A DNA stretch of 29,515 bases, from contig BFEA01000108.1 of NCBI GenBank assembly GCA_003427395.1, positions 3,253,330 through 3,282,844 of the forward strand. The letters are read 5' to 3'. Shown here piece after piece: positions 9,926 to 18,790 of this stretch. The notes under the pieces are model-generated. The model saw nothing but the letters and a program-made list of their open reading frames with translations. It made no database searches and was not told the DNA's origin. This DNA is from Chara braunii. Lineage: Eukaryota; Streptophyta; Charophyceae; Charales; Characeae. How positions within the stretch are numbered: position 1 is the stretch's first letter; each line of letters opens with the position of its first letter. The position numbers were made by a program, and so were the translations under genes.

Positions 9926-9945
9926 ACCGTCTCAGGACCCAAAAA
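9495..9945. repeat. C-rich polypyrimidine block with (C)19 and (C)35 runs
   Basis: The plus strand is strongly C/T over about 450 bp, with uninterrupted C runs at 9509-9527 and 9891-9925. On the minus (gene-sense) strand this is a G-rich intronic segment able in principle to form G-quadruplexes. Proline- or glycine-rich frames here are composition artefacts. Confidence 0.85.
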
Positions 9946-10280
9946 GTCCATACTGCACCCGATGACAAATATGGGACATCCGTTAACATTGGAACCATAC
10001 ACAGAAGTAACCTTCCGGAAATACGCATCATGTACTGGATCTGTTTACATGCCTCCAATGTTTGTCAACCATCAAGATAAAATCTAACTACCTGCAAACA
10101 ACAGATATCTGCTCACAGGAGAAACCGCGGCCACTTATCTATATAGCGGTTCTAAAGTAGTACTTTTTTTTTATACCCATGTGATTAACCAAAGTATACT
10201 GATATCGACCGTATGATAAGACTAGATTCTTTTGAGATTCTAAATAGGATACCTTTTGAAGCAGTTTTGCCCATGTTTGT

Positions 10281-10315
10281 GGTGCCAGGGGTGCCAGAAG
10301 TGCCAGGGGTGCTGC
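10281..10315. repeat. Short minisatellite (GGTGCCAGG)n
   Basis: About four tandem copies of a 9-10 bp unit (GGTGCCAGG, GGTGCCAGA, AGTGCCAGG, GGTGCTGCA), 235 bp downstream of the kinase donor at 10549 on the minus strand. Confidence 0.6.
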
Positions 10316-10549
10316 AGATTAGGGGGGGGAGCACTCATATGTACAAGTGCATTCGCCGCAACATATTCTGATTGCGCAAACATGAAACGCAAGTGGCGTT
10401 TAACAATGTCAAAAGACCTTAGCTTTCACTTGTGGTCCTCTTGAGAGATTCATTGAACAACGAGGACATTGACTGTTACGATGAAATATTTACCCAGGAA
10501 AGCACAATGAGGAATGAACGGAAGAGAAGTAAAGAAAAGCAGCGATTAC

Positions 10550-11135
10550 CACGAAATTTGCGCACCAGAAATTTCTGCTTCATCAATTTTGCTGCAGATG
10601 ATCCCTTCTCCCTCGGAGGCCGTACACCTCCCGCAACCGGTCCATCCCCATATATGCCATAATTCCCTCCCTGTCGCCCATGCTTTGGTTGCTGCAAACT
10701 CTTCTGCCGCAGAGCCTCCCTGAAAGGAACCTTAGTTGTCACACCCAGCGCTGGTTGTTTTTCATTCGGATGAAATTTCAAACTGCTGGCATGGCCATGC
10801 TTTCCATCTTCTCGCACGAGCTTCCGCAAATCCATCTTCGCAGGTGCATCCCCCCCCTTCCCCGCCCCTGTCATGCCACGACCTGCATTCTTTATGCCAC
10901 TGATGTCCTCCAGGACTTTGTGAATTGAACCTGCCCTTCCAGATGGACCAGGTACCTTCTGCATTTGCCCTGCGACAACCGTTTGCATCTTCCCCTGGTT
11001 GGGCTTCATGGTTTCAAGCTTCTGTTTTCCCTCAACAACATAACCTCTCTCATTTCTGGGCACATTTGGAGACTTGCTTGGAAAACCTTTCAGAGCGGAA
11101 TGCCCGCCTTCTCCGAGGGACATCTGCGCTGCCAT
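10550..11135 (-). CDS. CDC7: CDC7-type kinase, insert exon (195 residues)
   Basis: A 586-nt open segment in which only one frame is clean throughout. It starts directly after acceptor GTGTTTGCTTTTGTAG and ends at donor GTAATC on the minus strand. It enters in phase 0 and leaves in phase 1, which fits both neighbours. The product is Gly/Lys/Ser/Pro-rich and basic, with no fold signature, as expected of a disordered kinase insert. Near its end is AAKLMKQ, which resembles a KLMKQ stretch that I recall in the same insert of animal CDC7. That match is suggestive only. It starts with ATG, but the strong acceptor just before it makes an internal exon more likely than a translation start. CDC7 inserts are known to help bind DBF4. 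Confidence 0.75.
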
Positions 11136-11212
11136 CTACAAAAGCAAACACCAGAGAGTATTTTCAGGACAACAAGCAATGCACTCCCCTACCTTCACTC
11201 TTGAGTGGGTGA

Positions 11213-11370
11213 TGATGGGCTCAGGGTGGATTGGAACCAGAACCTGGCCCAAACAAGGTAAGTTCTGGCAGCCGTTTTGTGTTGCCGTGATGTTACTTAT
11301 GAGATTTGACCCTAGGACCCGTCAGTAGAGCCTCTATTTGCCAGGCATATTTTAGACCTTTCAGAGAGCA
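11213..11370 (-). repeat. tRNA-related SINE-like repeat, copy 1
   Basis: Pairs with 22897-23055 in the same orientation. Both copies read GGGCTCAGGNTGGA.T.GAACC..A..CTGGCCC, AAGCAGG or AACAAGG, then GTAAGTT, and about 120 bp later TTTTAGACCTTTC or TTCTTAGACCTTTC. On the minus strand the first part is a B-box/T-arm-like sequence (CTGGTTCCAATCCACC here, CTGGGTTCGAGTCCAGC in copy 2). Confidence 0.6.
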
Positions 11371-12084
11371 GATTGGAAAATTCTGGAAACAGCAGACCGG
11401 GTAGGCCTCGGAAACATAGCTCCGCAAAAGTGCAAAGTTCAGCACCAACTTCCACTCTTCAGAATTCCCCTAGCGTCCTCCGCCAAATGGTGAACACAAC
11501 GCACCCCGATTATGGATCTATACAAGCTATCTTTCCGGTTCGATACAGTCGTCATGAGGGTGCATTACGTTGAGGAAAGACGAGTTTTGGCAATGCGGGG
11601 AAACCGAGAAGGGAAGTTGGGAATGTAGTAGCACACTTTCATTACGAACTTTCTATGGGAGCTCGCTCCAAATGACAGATTCTACTATTGGATAGGCGAA
11701 ATCTCTGGACTTCAATATCCAGAAACCTTGGGTCAAATTCATTTTTGGATTACTTTTTTTGGTGTGAATTTGACTTTTTTTCATATACATTTCCATAGTC
11801 AGTGAGATCGCACAGTACACTGTACCATTTTCAGTACAGCTCTTCTCATGCAGGGTCACCAGGGCAGCAGGGAGCCCGGGGTGGACATAACCGTTTCTCC
11901 ATTTCAACAGCCATATATTCTCGTGTGAAAAATCAACCTGACTTATATGGAGTCCTTCGCATCAAGCCTGTGCGAACGTAAAAATTTTGAAACTGATTCG
12001 TATTCCGAACTATGGTATCAGAGTTGGCCATAAACAATAAGCCGGATGGGTAAGCGAGCCCGACAAGTCGCCCTGTCAACATAG

Positions 12085-12420
12085 GCACCATGTCAGCCGT
12101 CAGAAAGACACGTCAGCACCCAATAATGCCAACATGTGCCAACGATACACCTCATGTCGCACCTTGTTTAACACGGTTTTCAGTGAAGGCTCTCCTCATG
12201 TGTGAGGGCAGACACAGAGAGGGCAAGAAGAAGAGCACTGAGAGTGTACGAGTAGGCACCATGTCAGCCGTCACAGTGTCACATCAGCACCCAATGTCAA
12301 CAAGTGCCAACGATACACCTCACGCCGCACCTTGTTTAACACGGTTTTCACAGAAGGTTTCGCTCATGTGTGCGGATCACACAGAGAGGCCGAGAAGAAG
12401 AGTGGTGAGAGTGTATGATC
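12085..12420 (+). repeat. Tandem duplication, unit about 170 bp
   Basis: 12085-12254 and 12255-12420 are two diverged tandem copies. Each begins GGCACCATGTCAGCCGTCA, contains GTGCCAACGATACACCTCA and GCACCTTGTTTAACACGG, and ends near AAGAAGAG..TGAGAGTGTA. A more distant relative lies at about 23490-23660, just upstream of the Ty3/gypsy relic, which suggests the unit comes from a retroelement's 5' region. Confidence 0.75.
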
Positions 12421-12900
12421 ACAAGAATCTTCGTCAAAACCATCAGTAAATTCATTTATTGAATATAAGGCGGGAGCATGCTAAAAAGGTAACCAGCGGT
12501 TACCATTCCCACACAGGAGGAGAAAAGCTCGGCAGGAGAATACAGATGACAGCAGACAAGAAAGACGGGAGTTCGCAGGATTGGAGAGGAATGCCGAGCA
12601 GGACGTCAAAACGAAGGAAGGAGTACGGTCATGGAAGAAGAAGGTCGTTAAAATTTCAAAGAAGCCAAGTCTGAAAGACGAGTGTCGCTGTGGGCGACAG
12701 ATTAGCAGTCCTGCCAATTCTCCACTTGGCTGACGCAGACGACCTGGTTGAAAAATGATCTAGCTTCCATCTTCAGTAACATCCAGTTTCGCTGATGCCA
12801 TGTCTGCCAAAATGGGCACCGTGCAGCAGCAGACCCCACCAACCTCGATAAAGTCGCCTGCAGGATGAGAGGATGCAGACAAGGCGTTGCCTCCAAGCTG

Positions 12901-13435
12901 GACTTCCCACTCAAACTCAAGGGCGAACGGAGGGGAGGACCTGGGTCGTCGGTTTCTATCTATCAATGGACGATCAACTACTGCGGACTGACGAACGATG
13001 AGCATTGATTCCAAGTCGCTTTCTACAGAGAAGGAATGAGTCAATAGCGAAGTGGTACAGGCAGGAGGAGATCACAAGATACACCCAACACCCCAACTGG
13101 TCGTAGTTCTCCCGGAAGAAGCAAGGAAGGTACACTATGGTCGTGTGCAGAGACAAGGTGTGTGGCTGCTTTATCGAGTTGGCCGCACAGACTTCTACTT
13201 CCCACTCAAGCTCAAGGGCTGACCGGGGGCAGGACCTGGGCCGTCGGTTTCTATCTGTCAATGGACGATCGACTACTGCGGACTGACGAACGATGCGGAT
13301 TGATTCCAAGTCGCTTTCTACAGAGAAGGAATGAGTCAATAGCGAAGTGGTACAGGCAGGAGGAGATCACAAGATACACCCAACGCCCCAACTGGTTGTA
13401 CTTCTCCCGGAAGTAGCAAGGAAGGTACATTTTTT
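12901..13435 (+). repeat. Tandem duplication, unit about 296 bp
   Basis: 12901-13140 repeats at 13197-13435 with few changes (ACTTCCCACTCAARCTCAAGG through CTACAGAGAAGGAATGAGTC to CCCGGAAG.AGCAAGGAAGGTAC). The encoded stretch around EEITRYTQ, CGCFIELAAQTS corresponds to parts of 13741-14420 and of the gag-like region near 23910-24060, so this is decayed transposon coding sequence. Confidence 0.75.
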
Positions 13436-13580
13436 TTTCTTTTTCTCTTTTTTTTTTTTTTTTTTTGAGGGCCCAGCACCCATGGCTTGTAGTGATATTT
13501 GAGAACATTGAGGGCGGGGTCCTCACACTCTACCCGGAGTAACCAACATATGATGATGAGGATGATGATGATGATGCTAA
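13427..13580. repeat. T-rich tract and (GAT)n microsatellite
   Basis: A pyrimidine tract dominated by T spans 13430-13466. An interrupted ATG/GAT run lies at about 13551-13576. The T tract directly abuts the end of the 296-bp repeat copy, so it may be the A tail of a minus-strand insertion. Confidence 0.7.
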
Positions 13581-13736
13581 AAACGTTTTATCTACATTCT
13601 CGTTTATTAGAAAGAGCTGCCAAAATGTCAGAACAAGCTGGTGCAGGTAGTCTGACTGCTCTGATGATTTTCTGCTAATCAGAATCATGATGTCTGACCA
13701 GTCGCACTCTAAGTACTAGCCAATAAGGAAGAGTGA

Positions 13737-14420
13737 TCGTGTGCAGAGAAAAGGTGTGTGGCTGCTTTATCGAGTTGGCCGCACAGACTTCTACAGCGAT
13801 AACATAACCGACCTGGTCCGTGAATTCAACAAGATTTCACAGACACCTCGGTTGGCTATCCGAGATGAGCAATGCAGCGAAGGATTGGGTTGGTCAGCGA
13901 TATGCTGCGGGCACAAGGAGACATCACAACATACGCCCAGCATACCAGCTGATCACAGTTCCTGCAGAAGTTGCAGGGGAGGCACACTATGGTCGTATGT
14001 CAAGACAAGGTGTGGGGGGCTTTTATGGAGTTGGCCACACGGACTTACCATGGCAGAATGCCCGATCTGGTCCGGATATTCGACCAGATTTGACAGATAG
14101 AGTTGAGCTGGCCATCTGAGATGACCCCGTCTCATACACGTTTAAGCAGGCTCTCCCAAAGAAGATGCCAAGCGATCTCCGCAGGAGGGCTAATCACAGT
14201 TCCTGCAGAAGTTGCAGGGCAGGCACACTATGGTTGTATGTCAAGACAAGGTGTGGGGGCTTTTTATGGAGTTGGCCACACAGACTCACCATGGCAGAAT
14301 GCCCGATCTGGTCCGGATATTCGACCAGATTTGAGCTGTCCATCTGAGATGACCCCGTCTCATACACGTTTAAGCAGGCTCTCCCAAAGAAGATGCCAAG
14401 CGATCTCCGCAGGAGGGCAG
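13737..14420 (+). pseudogene. Decayed, internally duplicated gag-like retroelement sequence
   Basis: 13958-14189 is repeated almost exactly at 14190-14419 (CACAGTTCCTGCAGAAGTTG through CGATCTCCGCAGGAGGGC), a unit of about 230 bp. Read across frames, it encodes segments such as DITTYAQHTS, SQFLQKLQG, MPDLVRIFDQI and FKQALPKKMPSDLRRR. The same order appears at 23910-24190 (DVTVYAKHTSWSQFSQK, FQMPEWAMGD). That copy lies upstream of an RNase H relic, so the likely source is gag of a Ty3/gypsy element. Several stops and frameshifts make it non-functional. The gag assignment is inferred from position only. Confidence 0.55.
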
Positions 14421-14837
14421 TAAGACCTACTGCAAGATGACAGAGGGGGCGCTGAAATTGGATTCAGCACGAAGGTCTGCAGAGGGGATGTCGGTAACCA
14501 AGTAAAGATAGTGAGGTTTCACTCCTGTGGACAGGAGGAGCTTCAAAGGGAAAAGCACAACGTGCGCTGAAGACGCTGCATGGCTCGCATGTGATGACCT
14601 GACCAAACGCGGACTGAGACACACAGCTGATTTCCGAGTTTTGCTCATGGACTGAATGCCTTGCTGAGTTTCCCGCTTGCTACTAAGTTCTGCATGTCTG
14701 TATGTGCAACGCTTGCTTGGTCTGCACGTCTGTCGGAATGCTGGGTGGCTTGAGTGTGTGTGTGACCCGCAAGGGCACCTGTTCGTTCGTTGGGCCCTCA
14801 GGGCCGGTACTTACCTGTGGCCATGACATTGAGGATT

Positions 14838-14920
14838 GCAGCGAGGGAAAACACTCGAGTAGCAGGGGAAGCGGCCCGCGACAGTTGAAGCAGCGGGGGA
14901 AACACTCAAGTAGCATGTAG
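14838..14920. repeat. 48-bp tandem duplication
   Basis: GCAGCGAGGGAAAACACTCG, AGTAGCA is repeated about 50 bp later as GCAGCGGGGGAAACACTCAAG, TAGCA. On the minus strand a consensus donor CCACAG|GTAAGTACC ends at 14815 next to it, but no convincing acceptor was found. Confidence 0.55.
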
Positions 14921-15342
14921 GCCGGTACCACACCCGGAAGGGGTAGGTGTGCCGGGTACTCGAGGCCAAGCAGAAGAAGACAAAAGTGGCATTTTTAGAG
15001 GCCCAGTAGTTATAAGCTAGGTCTAGGCGGGTACCAGTCCAACCAGTCTGAGTCTACGGCCTGTACGGGCAATATCAGAATCTGCAATGATGTTTCCCTC
15101 CGAAAGGGAGGAGGGACCGTTTGCTTGGAAGGCCGAGCGGCCTGGAAGTCACCGCCCGAAGTGGCAAGCAGGCCGCTATATCTCAAGGCCGGGCGAAGAG
15201 CCCAGCCTCATTGTCGGTGTGCAAGTTTGGCGACACACTGGTTGGAGCGCTGGCTGGAGCAGTGCTAGCAAGAGCAGCGCTGCTGGGGAAGGAGCAAGGA
15301 CACGGAGGAGCAGGAGGAAGGGGGAACGTCAGAGATACTTAC

Positions 15343-15526
15343 CTGGCTATGGTGGCAGCCATCTTCATCACCTTGGTGGGCGCTGCAGCAGGGAGACCCC
15401 AGCTGGGGAGAGCTACACCAAGAAGCTTCGAGGCAGAGTCAGGCATGGCGGCCTGAGCTAGAGCAGCCATAGCTGCTTTGCGTTGTCCTTTGCACAGCAG
15501 GGCAACGCCCAAGCCATAGCCTCGAC
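15343..15526 (-). CDS. Possible exon of unknown gene or alternative exon
   Basis: On the minus strand the acceptor CTTCTCTCTCATAG is followed by 184 nt and a consensus donor CCAG|GTAAGTATC. Only one of three frames is open across it: 2 nt, 60 codons, 2 nt (entry phase 1, exit phase 2). It encodes an Ala-rich stretch with GYGLGVALLCKGQRKAAMAA and PTKVMKMAATIA. No domain is recognised. The phases do not fit between the kinase exons at 18791-19644 and 10550-11135 (both phase 0 at that junction) unless two more exons are missed. It may belong to an alternative transcript or another gene, or be a false positive. Confidence 0.35.
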
Positions 15527-15719
15527 CTATGAGAGAGAAGAGTGAGGGAGGCGGCCATGGCTATGGTGGACCTCAAGTGATACCTGGAGTAGAAGAGGAA
15601 CTCGGACATGATTCTGGATCAGCCATTCAACATTGTACCATTATTTCTTGTATGAATAAGAGAGGGGGAGTAAAGGAGGAGGGTGTTGGGCGAAGAAGAA
15701 GAGCTTTGTCATTTGTCTA

Positions 15720-15790
15720 TGCTGGTGTGCATCATCTTCTTCTTCTTTCTTTCTTCTTCTTATTCTTCTTACCCTCTCTCTCCTCTCAAG
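15720..15790. repeat. (CTT)n-rich polypyrimidine tract
   Basis: Imperfect TTC/CTT repeats over about 60 nt. On the minus strand this is a GAA-rich stretch about 200 nt upstream of the possible exon at 15343-15526. Confidence 0.75.
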
Positions 15791-16687
15791 TTCATTCATT
15801 TCTTTCTGCAATTGGACGGCATTTTACTATCTGATGAATGTGTATCTCGAAATTGGCCAGGATCATAACACGCATATAATCTTGCTTCTCCTGCAAAGGG
15901 AGCATCATGAGACATGTGAAAAGGAGGACAGCGGTCCACGAGAGAGTGAAGAGAGAAGAGCACCTCGTCTGCAGGGAGAACAGAACCATGCCTGCAATCC
16001 AGCAGCTACATCAGGCAGTGAAATTTAATGGCAAGGGATGCAACAGCAGCAGCAAGGGAGGAGAAAGCAACAAAGTGGCCTCAGATTATAATCACAGATG
16101 TACGATGGCATGGGACAGGATGGGAGTCAGCAAAAAAAGTGACGACGAACACAATGAGCCTCGGTGAGTGTGACAGGTGCAGGCACTGCAGTGAGTCCAT
16201 AGACCAGTCGATGGAACAAAGTCGAGGCGGACAACTCTGCACAGTGCAGGGCTACTAGTTCCCCAACTCCCAAATGTCAGTTGGCAGAGGCTGAAAGCAC
16301 CTGTGGGAAGAGCCAGAAAGCGCAGACCGCAGAAGTTATCACAACCATGGAGGAGAAACGAGCAGCGGTCGGCACAGTGTGTGTGCCTGTACTGTCCTAC
16401 TGCCTGGTGAACCACAGCATACTGGATCGCAGAGGATGACGAGTCCGCGCGGTGCAGTCCTGGGAGACCGAGGTTGTCGGGGAACCCATCAAAAGAGCGT
16501 AGCGAAAAAGAAGGCGTCCTCCTAGTCAACCAGAAGGAATGAAGACGATCGTTGACAATTGCTCCTCCGATAAATATCTGTTCCGAGGGCGATCATGAAA
16601 CTGCATCTGGGAATGAAGGTACAGTGTCTCCCTAGTCCTGTGAAAGTTAACATCACTAAAGGGGATGTAATTAAGATCAATCACTGA

Positions 16688-16729
16688 CGCAGGGGCCATG
16701 CTAATCTTCTCTGTATAGTTCCAATTTTA
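16688..16729 (-). pseudogene. U6 snRNA fragment
   Basis: The minus strand reads TAAAATTGGAACTATACAGA, GAAGATTAGCATGGCCCCTG, CG. This matches conserved U6 from the region before the ACAGAGA box to the start of the internal stem-loop, with one substitution (ACTATACAGAGA for ACGATACAGAGA). Both the 5' hairpin and the 3' part are missing. It ends 12 nt from a tRNA-like sequence on the opposite strand. Confidence 0.8.
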
Positions 16730-16740
16730 CCCATGGCATT

Positions 16741-16883
16741 CAGGAGGTCATCGGTTCAATCCCCCATGTCGTCCGTTCGATTCCCACAGCACCCTGTGGC
16801 GTGCTTTGGGTTTGTCGGCTGAGATAGTTGGTTTCCCCCCCTTGGCTGGTCTTGGCAGGAGTCAGGAATCCTGACATCCCTTG
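16741..16883 (+). repeat. tRNA-derived SINE-like sequence with two B-box-like motifs
   Basis: Two T-arm-like motifs lie 20 bp apart: TCGGTTCAATCCC (16751-16763) and CCGTTCGATTCCC (16773-16785). The following body (GCTGAGATAGT.GGTTT..CCCTTGGCTGGTCTTGGCAG through CATCCCTTGCC) is shared with 28264-28345, showing a dispersed family. No paired acceptor stem is present. Confidence 0.5.
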
Positions 16884-16996
16884 CCACCGTCTTTCACCCG
16901 AATAGAACGCCCGGTCATTATACCTGTATCTGGAGTCAAAATTGTACCAGATACGGCTGTAATGAGCGGGCATTCTACTCAGATGAAGACGGTAGG
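16884..16996. mobile_element. 113-bp palindromic MITE
   Basis: 50-nt arms at 16884-16933 and 16947-16996 are inverted copies with scattered mismatches around a 13-nt spacer. Ends resemble CTACCGTCTTCACCCGAAT and interiors GTCATTA.. and GTATCTGG. The same design forms the outer module of the foldback element at 6121-7222 and one end of a degenerate copy at 26410-26558. It inserted at the end of the SINE-like sequence. Confidence 0.75.
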
Positions 16997-17497
16997 GGTT
17001 AGGAGCCTGTGTACTATGCCCTGCATAGAGTAGAGTGGATAGACACAGTCAGTTTCCCTTCAGTGCATAACTGTCCCCTTTGATGCATAGACATGGAGCT
17101 CTGCAATGCTAGATACGATGGTAAATAGCACGAGGTATGCAGGTATGCAGGTATGTAGTGTGAGGTGGAAAAAAATATCGAGAGAAGAAAATAAGGGTAG
17201 CGCAAACAGCTGTCCCACATATATGAGGATATGAGAGACAGGCTGGCAATTAGGTCTAACAGGAGATACAAGAACAACCAAAACGGTCAAGTCTAAATAG
17301 GAAGGATCGATAGTACTTCGAGTAGGGACAAAGAGGAGGTACATCCTTCAACAGAAGCAACCGACGCCGTCTCCTCAGGTTCTCTCATTCATAATGGAGG
17401 AACATCAGAGTGTGTTCATCTTTGTAAGGGAGTCTTGACCCGTTTTCCAGCAATACAAAATAAAAGTCCAGTTTGGGGACACAGTAGACACGTCGAA

Positions 17498-17560
17498 CGC
17501 TCTGCAGACCCCAGGAGTGACCCTCTGCAGACCCCAGCAGTGACCCTCTGCAGACGTCCA
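17498..17560. repeat. Minisatellite, 23-bp unit
   Basis: About 2.5 tandem copies of GACCCTCTGCAGACCCCAGC, AGT, with minor changes, ending in CTCTGCAGACGTCC. Confidence 0.8.
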
Positions 17561-17879
17561 CCGCTTCACACAGTCGTTGAATTCGGCAGGTGCAGCACGG
17601 TAAAGGAAGCAGACCGATGCTCCTCTTGGAAGACTGCCACCCCCGGCCGGACATGTCGCCCAGGAGGGTTAAACACACAGGGGACCCGGGCATGGAAAAA
17701 AAAAAAAAAGGCGGTGGGGGTTTTCCCCGCATACCGAGAGGGAGCCCAAATCCGGGCTCTTGTCTTTTTTTGAGTGTTGGCTGTCAAGGAAGGGGAAGGG
17801 GGGTATAAATTGTTTTTTGAAGGGACTGAAGGGGTTTCAAAGGGGGGTGCCTTAGTGTGATTCTGTTATTTTCTTTTTG

Positions 17880-18090
17880 AACTTCCAATTCCGTGAAGAA
17901 TTCTGATGTGACCCTCAGCCAAAAGTTGTGTGCAACTTTGCATTGCAATTCTACACAATATTTTGTTTTTCGGATTTTTTTTTCCCTTTTTTTCTTTTCG
18001 CGCTGGGGCTGCCAGGGACCCTGCCCGGGGGTTATGCCCGGCCAGACACTCGTGCATGCACCCGGGCACAAGTCGGGTACCCGGCGCCCG
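17880..18090 (-). mobile_element. MITE-like repeat, copy 1 of 3 (inverted)
   Basis: The minus strand contains AAAAATCCGAAAAACAAAAT, CAACTTTTGGCTGAGGGTCA, CATCAGAATTCTT and a GC-rich end with CCCGGGCAGGGTCCCTGGCA. These match in order the plus-strand copies at 21735-22025 and 27425-27740. No coding frame is conserved. Confidence 0.65.
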
Positions 18091-18499
18091 GAAAAAAGCC
18101 TACATGCTCGCAAGAATGGACAACGAGACAGGACCACGAGGAAAAAAAAGAAAACAGCAGACCAATTCCACACAAAGAGACAAACCAAGAGCCTTCCAAT
18201 GGCAAACATGATTGCTGGAAGAATTTTGGAATTGGGATCAGAGTTCATATTCTGCATTCAGCTTGGACACTGAAATGATGACCAGCCCTATTGTGCCATT
18301 TCTCCCCTCAAAACACATAGCCCTGGCTATGGGTTCTATTGTTGGGAGTGCACTTCGGTTCCCTCTCCACCTGCTAGTGGGATTACAGAAGTACTACAAC
18401 CTTATAAAGATGTCTCTGCCCACTTGGGCTGGGAAGCTCATTGGTTTCCTATTTGGGACTGACTGAGAACTCTGAGCTGCTTCAAACAGAGCAGCCACC

Positions 18500-18629
18500 A
18501 CGACCCATTCTTTTTTTTTTTTTTTCGGCCGTTGCTGGGGATCAAACCCAGGTCTTGTGCGTGGCAGGCAGGGATACTAAAATTTTGGACCATTTCTCGA
18601 TTTATGTGCGTCATCCTTGCGCAGGGCCC

Positions 18630-18661
<32 letters not shown>

Positions 18662-18685
18662 ACGGATGTCGCGACGACCCATTCT
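18500..18685 (-). mobile_element. U6 snRNA-tRNA chimeric retroposon with poly(A) and 12-bp TSD
   Basis: On the minus strand the order is: target repeat AGAATGGGTCGT (18685-18674); nearly full-length U6 (18673 to about 18579), with TTAAAATTGGAACGATACAG, the ACAGAGA box, AGATTAGCATGG and CGAGAAATGGTCCAAAATTT; a tRNA-like 3' part (18578-18526) with the T arm CTGGG-TTTGATC-CCCAG; a run of about 15 A (18511-18525); and the same 12-bp repeat (18511-18500). The U6 5' hairpin is altered or truncated and the GGCCCC core reads GGGCCC. This is a LINE-type retrotransposition product in which U6 and tRNA-like sequence are joined. It lies in the kinase intron in sense orientation, 117 nt past the donor at 18790. 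Likely a pseudogene. Confidence 0.85.
18577..18673 (-). pseudogene. U6 snRNA retrocopy
   Basis: This is the U6 portion of the chimeric retroposon. The AUACAGAGA catalytic box, AGAUUAGCA, the internal stem-loop region (CCTGCGCAAGGATGACGCA) and the 3' AAATCGAGAAATGGTCC are recognisable. Differences from the conserved consensus include GGGCCC for GGCCCC, loss of two nt around GACACGCA, an extra T near CATAAATCGAG and an aberrant 5' end. No upstream USE/TATA arrangement is seen and the 5' flank is target DNA, so it is probably not expressed from its own promoter. Confidence 0.85.
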
Positions 18686-18790
18686 GTCGAACCCGAAACC
18701 ATCAGTTTCAAAACTGTTTTGTTCTTTCCGAAACAAACCTTCAATCGAAAATATATTCAGGCTTGGGATGTAAAATGTGCATCCACTTAC

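Larger units (their letters stand above)
5174..10549 (-). other. Intron of the CDC7-type gene (5376 nt)
   Basis: Lies between donor GTAATC (10549) and acceptor TTGCAG (5174-5179) on the minus strand, with phase 1 on both sides. It is filled with repeats listed separately. No other exon was recognised inside it. Parts 7346-8177 and 9946-10280 hold nothing I can name. Confidence 0.7.
11136..18790 (-). other. Intron of the CDC7-type gene (7655 nt)
   Basis: Lies between donor GTAAGT (18790) and acceptor TTTTGTAG (11136-11143) on the minus strand, phase 0 on both sides. Most of it is transposon relics and tandem repeats, listed separately. Nothing is recognised in 11380-12084, 12421-12900, 14430-14837, 15850-16687 and 17000-17499 beyond short overlapping frames without known domains. 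Confidence 0.65.

Noticed and set aside
12085-14420. CRISPR-like array because of repeated units
   Set aside because: Units are 170-296 bp in tandem, without short identical repeats and unique spacers, and the genome is eukaryotic.
14815-14967. Possible minus-strand exon (48 codons, phase 0 to 0) ending at CCACAG|GTAAGT
   Set aside because: The donor is good, but the only acceptor (CTCGAG at about 14960) is poor and the content is a local tandem duplication. It would fit in phase between kinase exons, so transcripts could revive it.
17738-17770. GC hairpin followed by T run, like a bacterial terminator
   Set aside because: The window is clearly eukaryotic intron; such hairpins occur by chance in this repeat-rich DNA.
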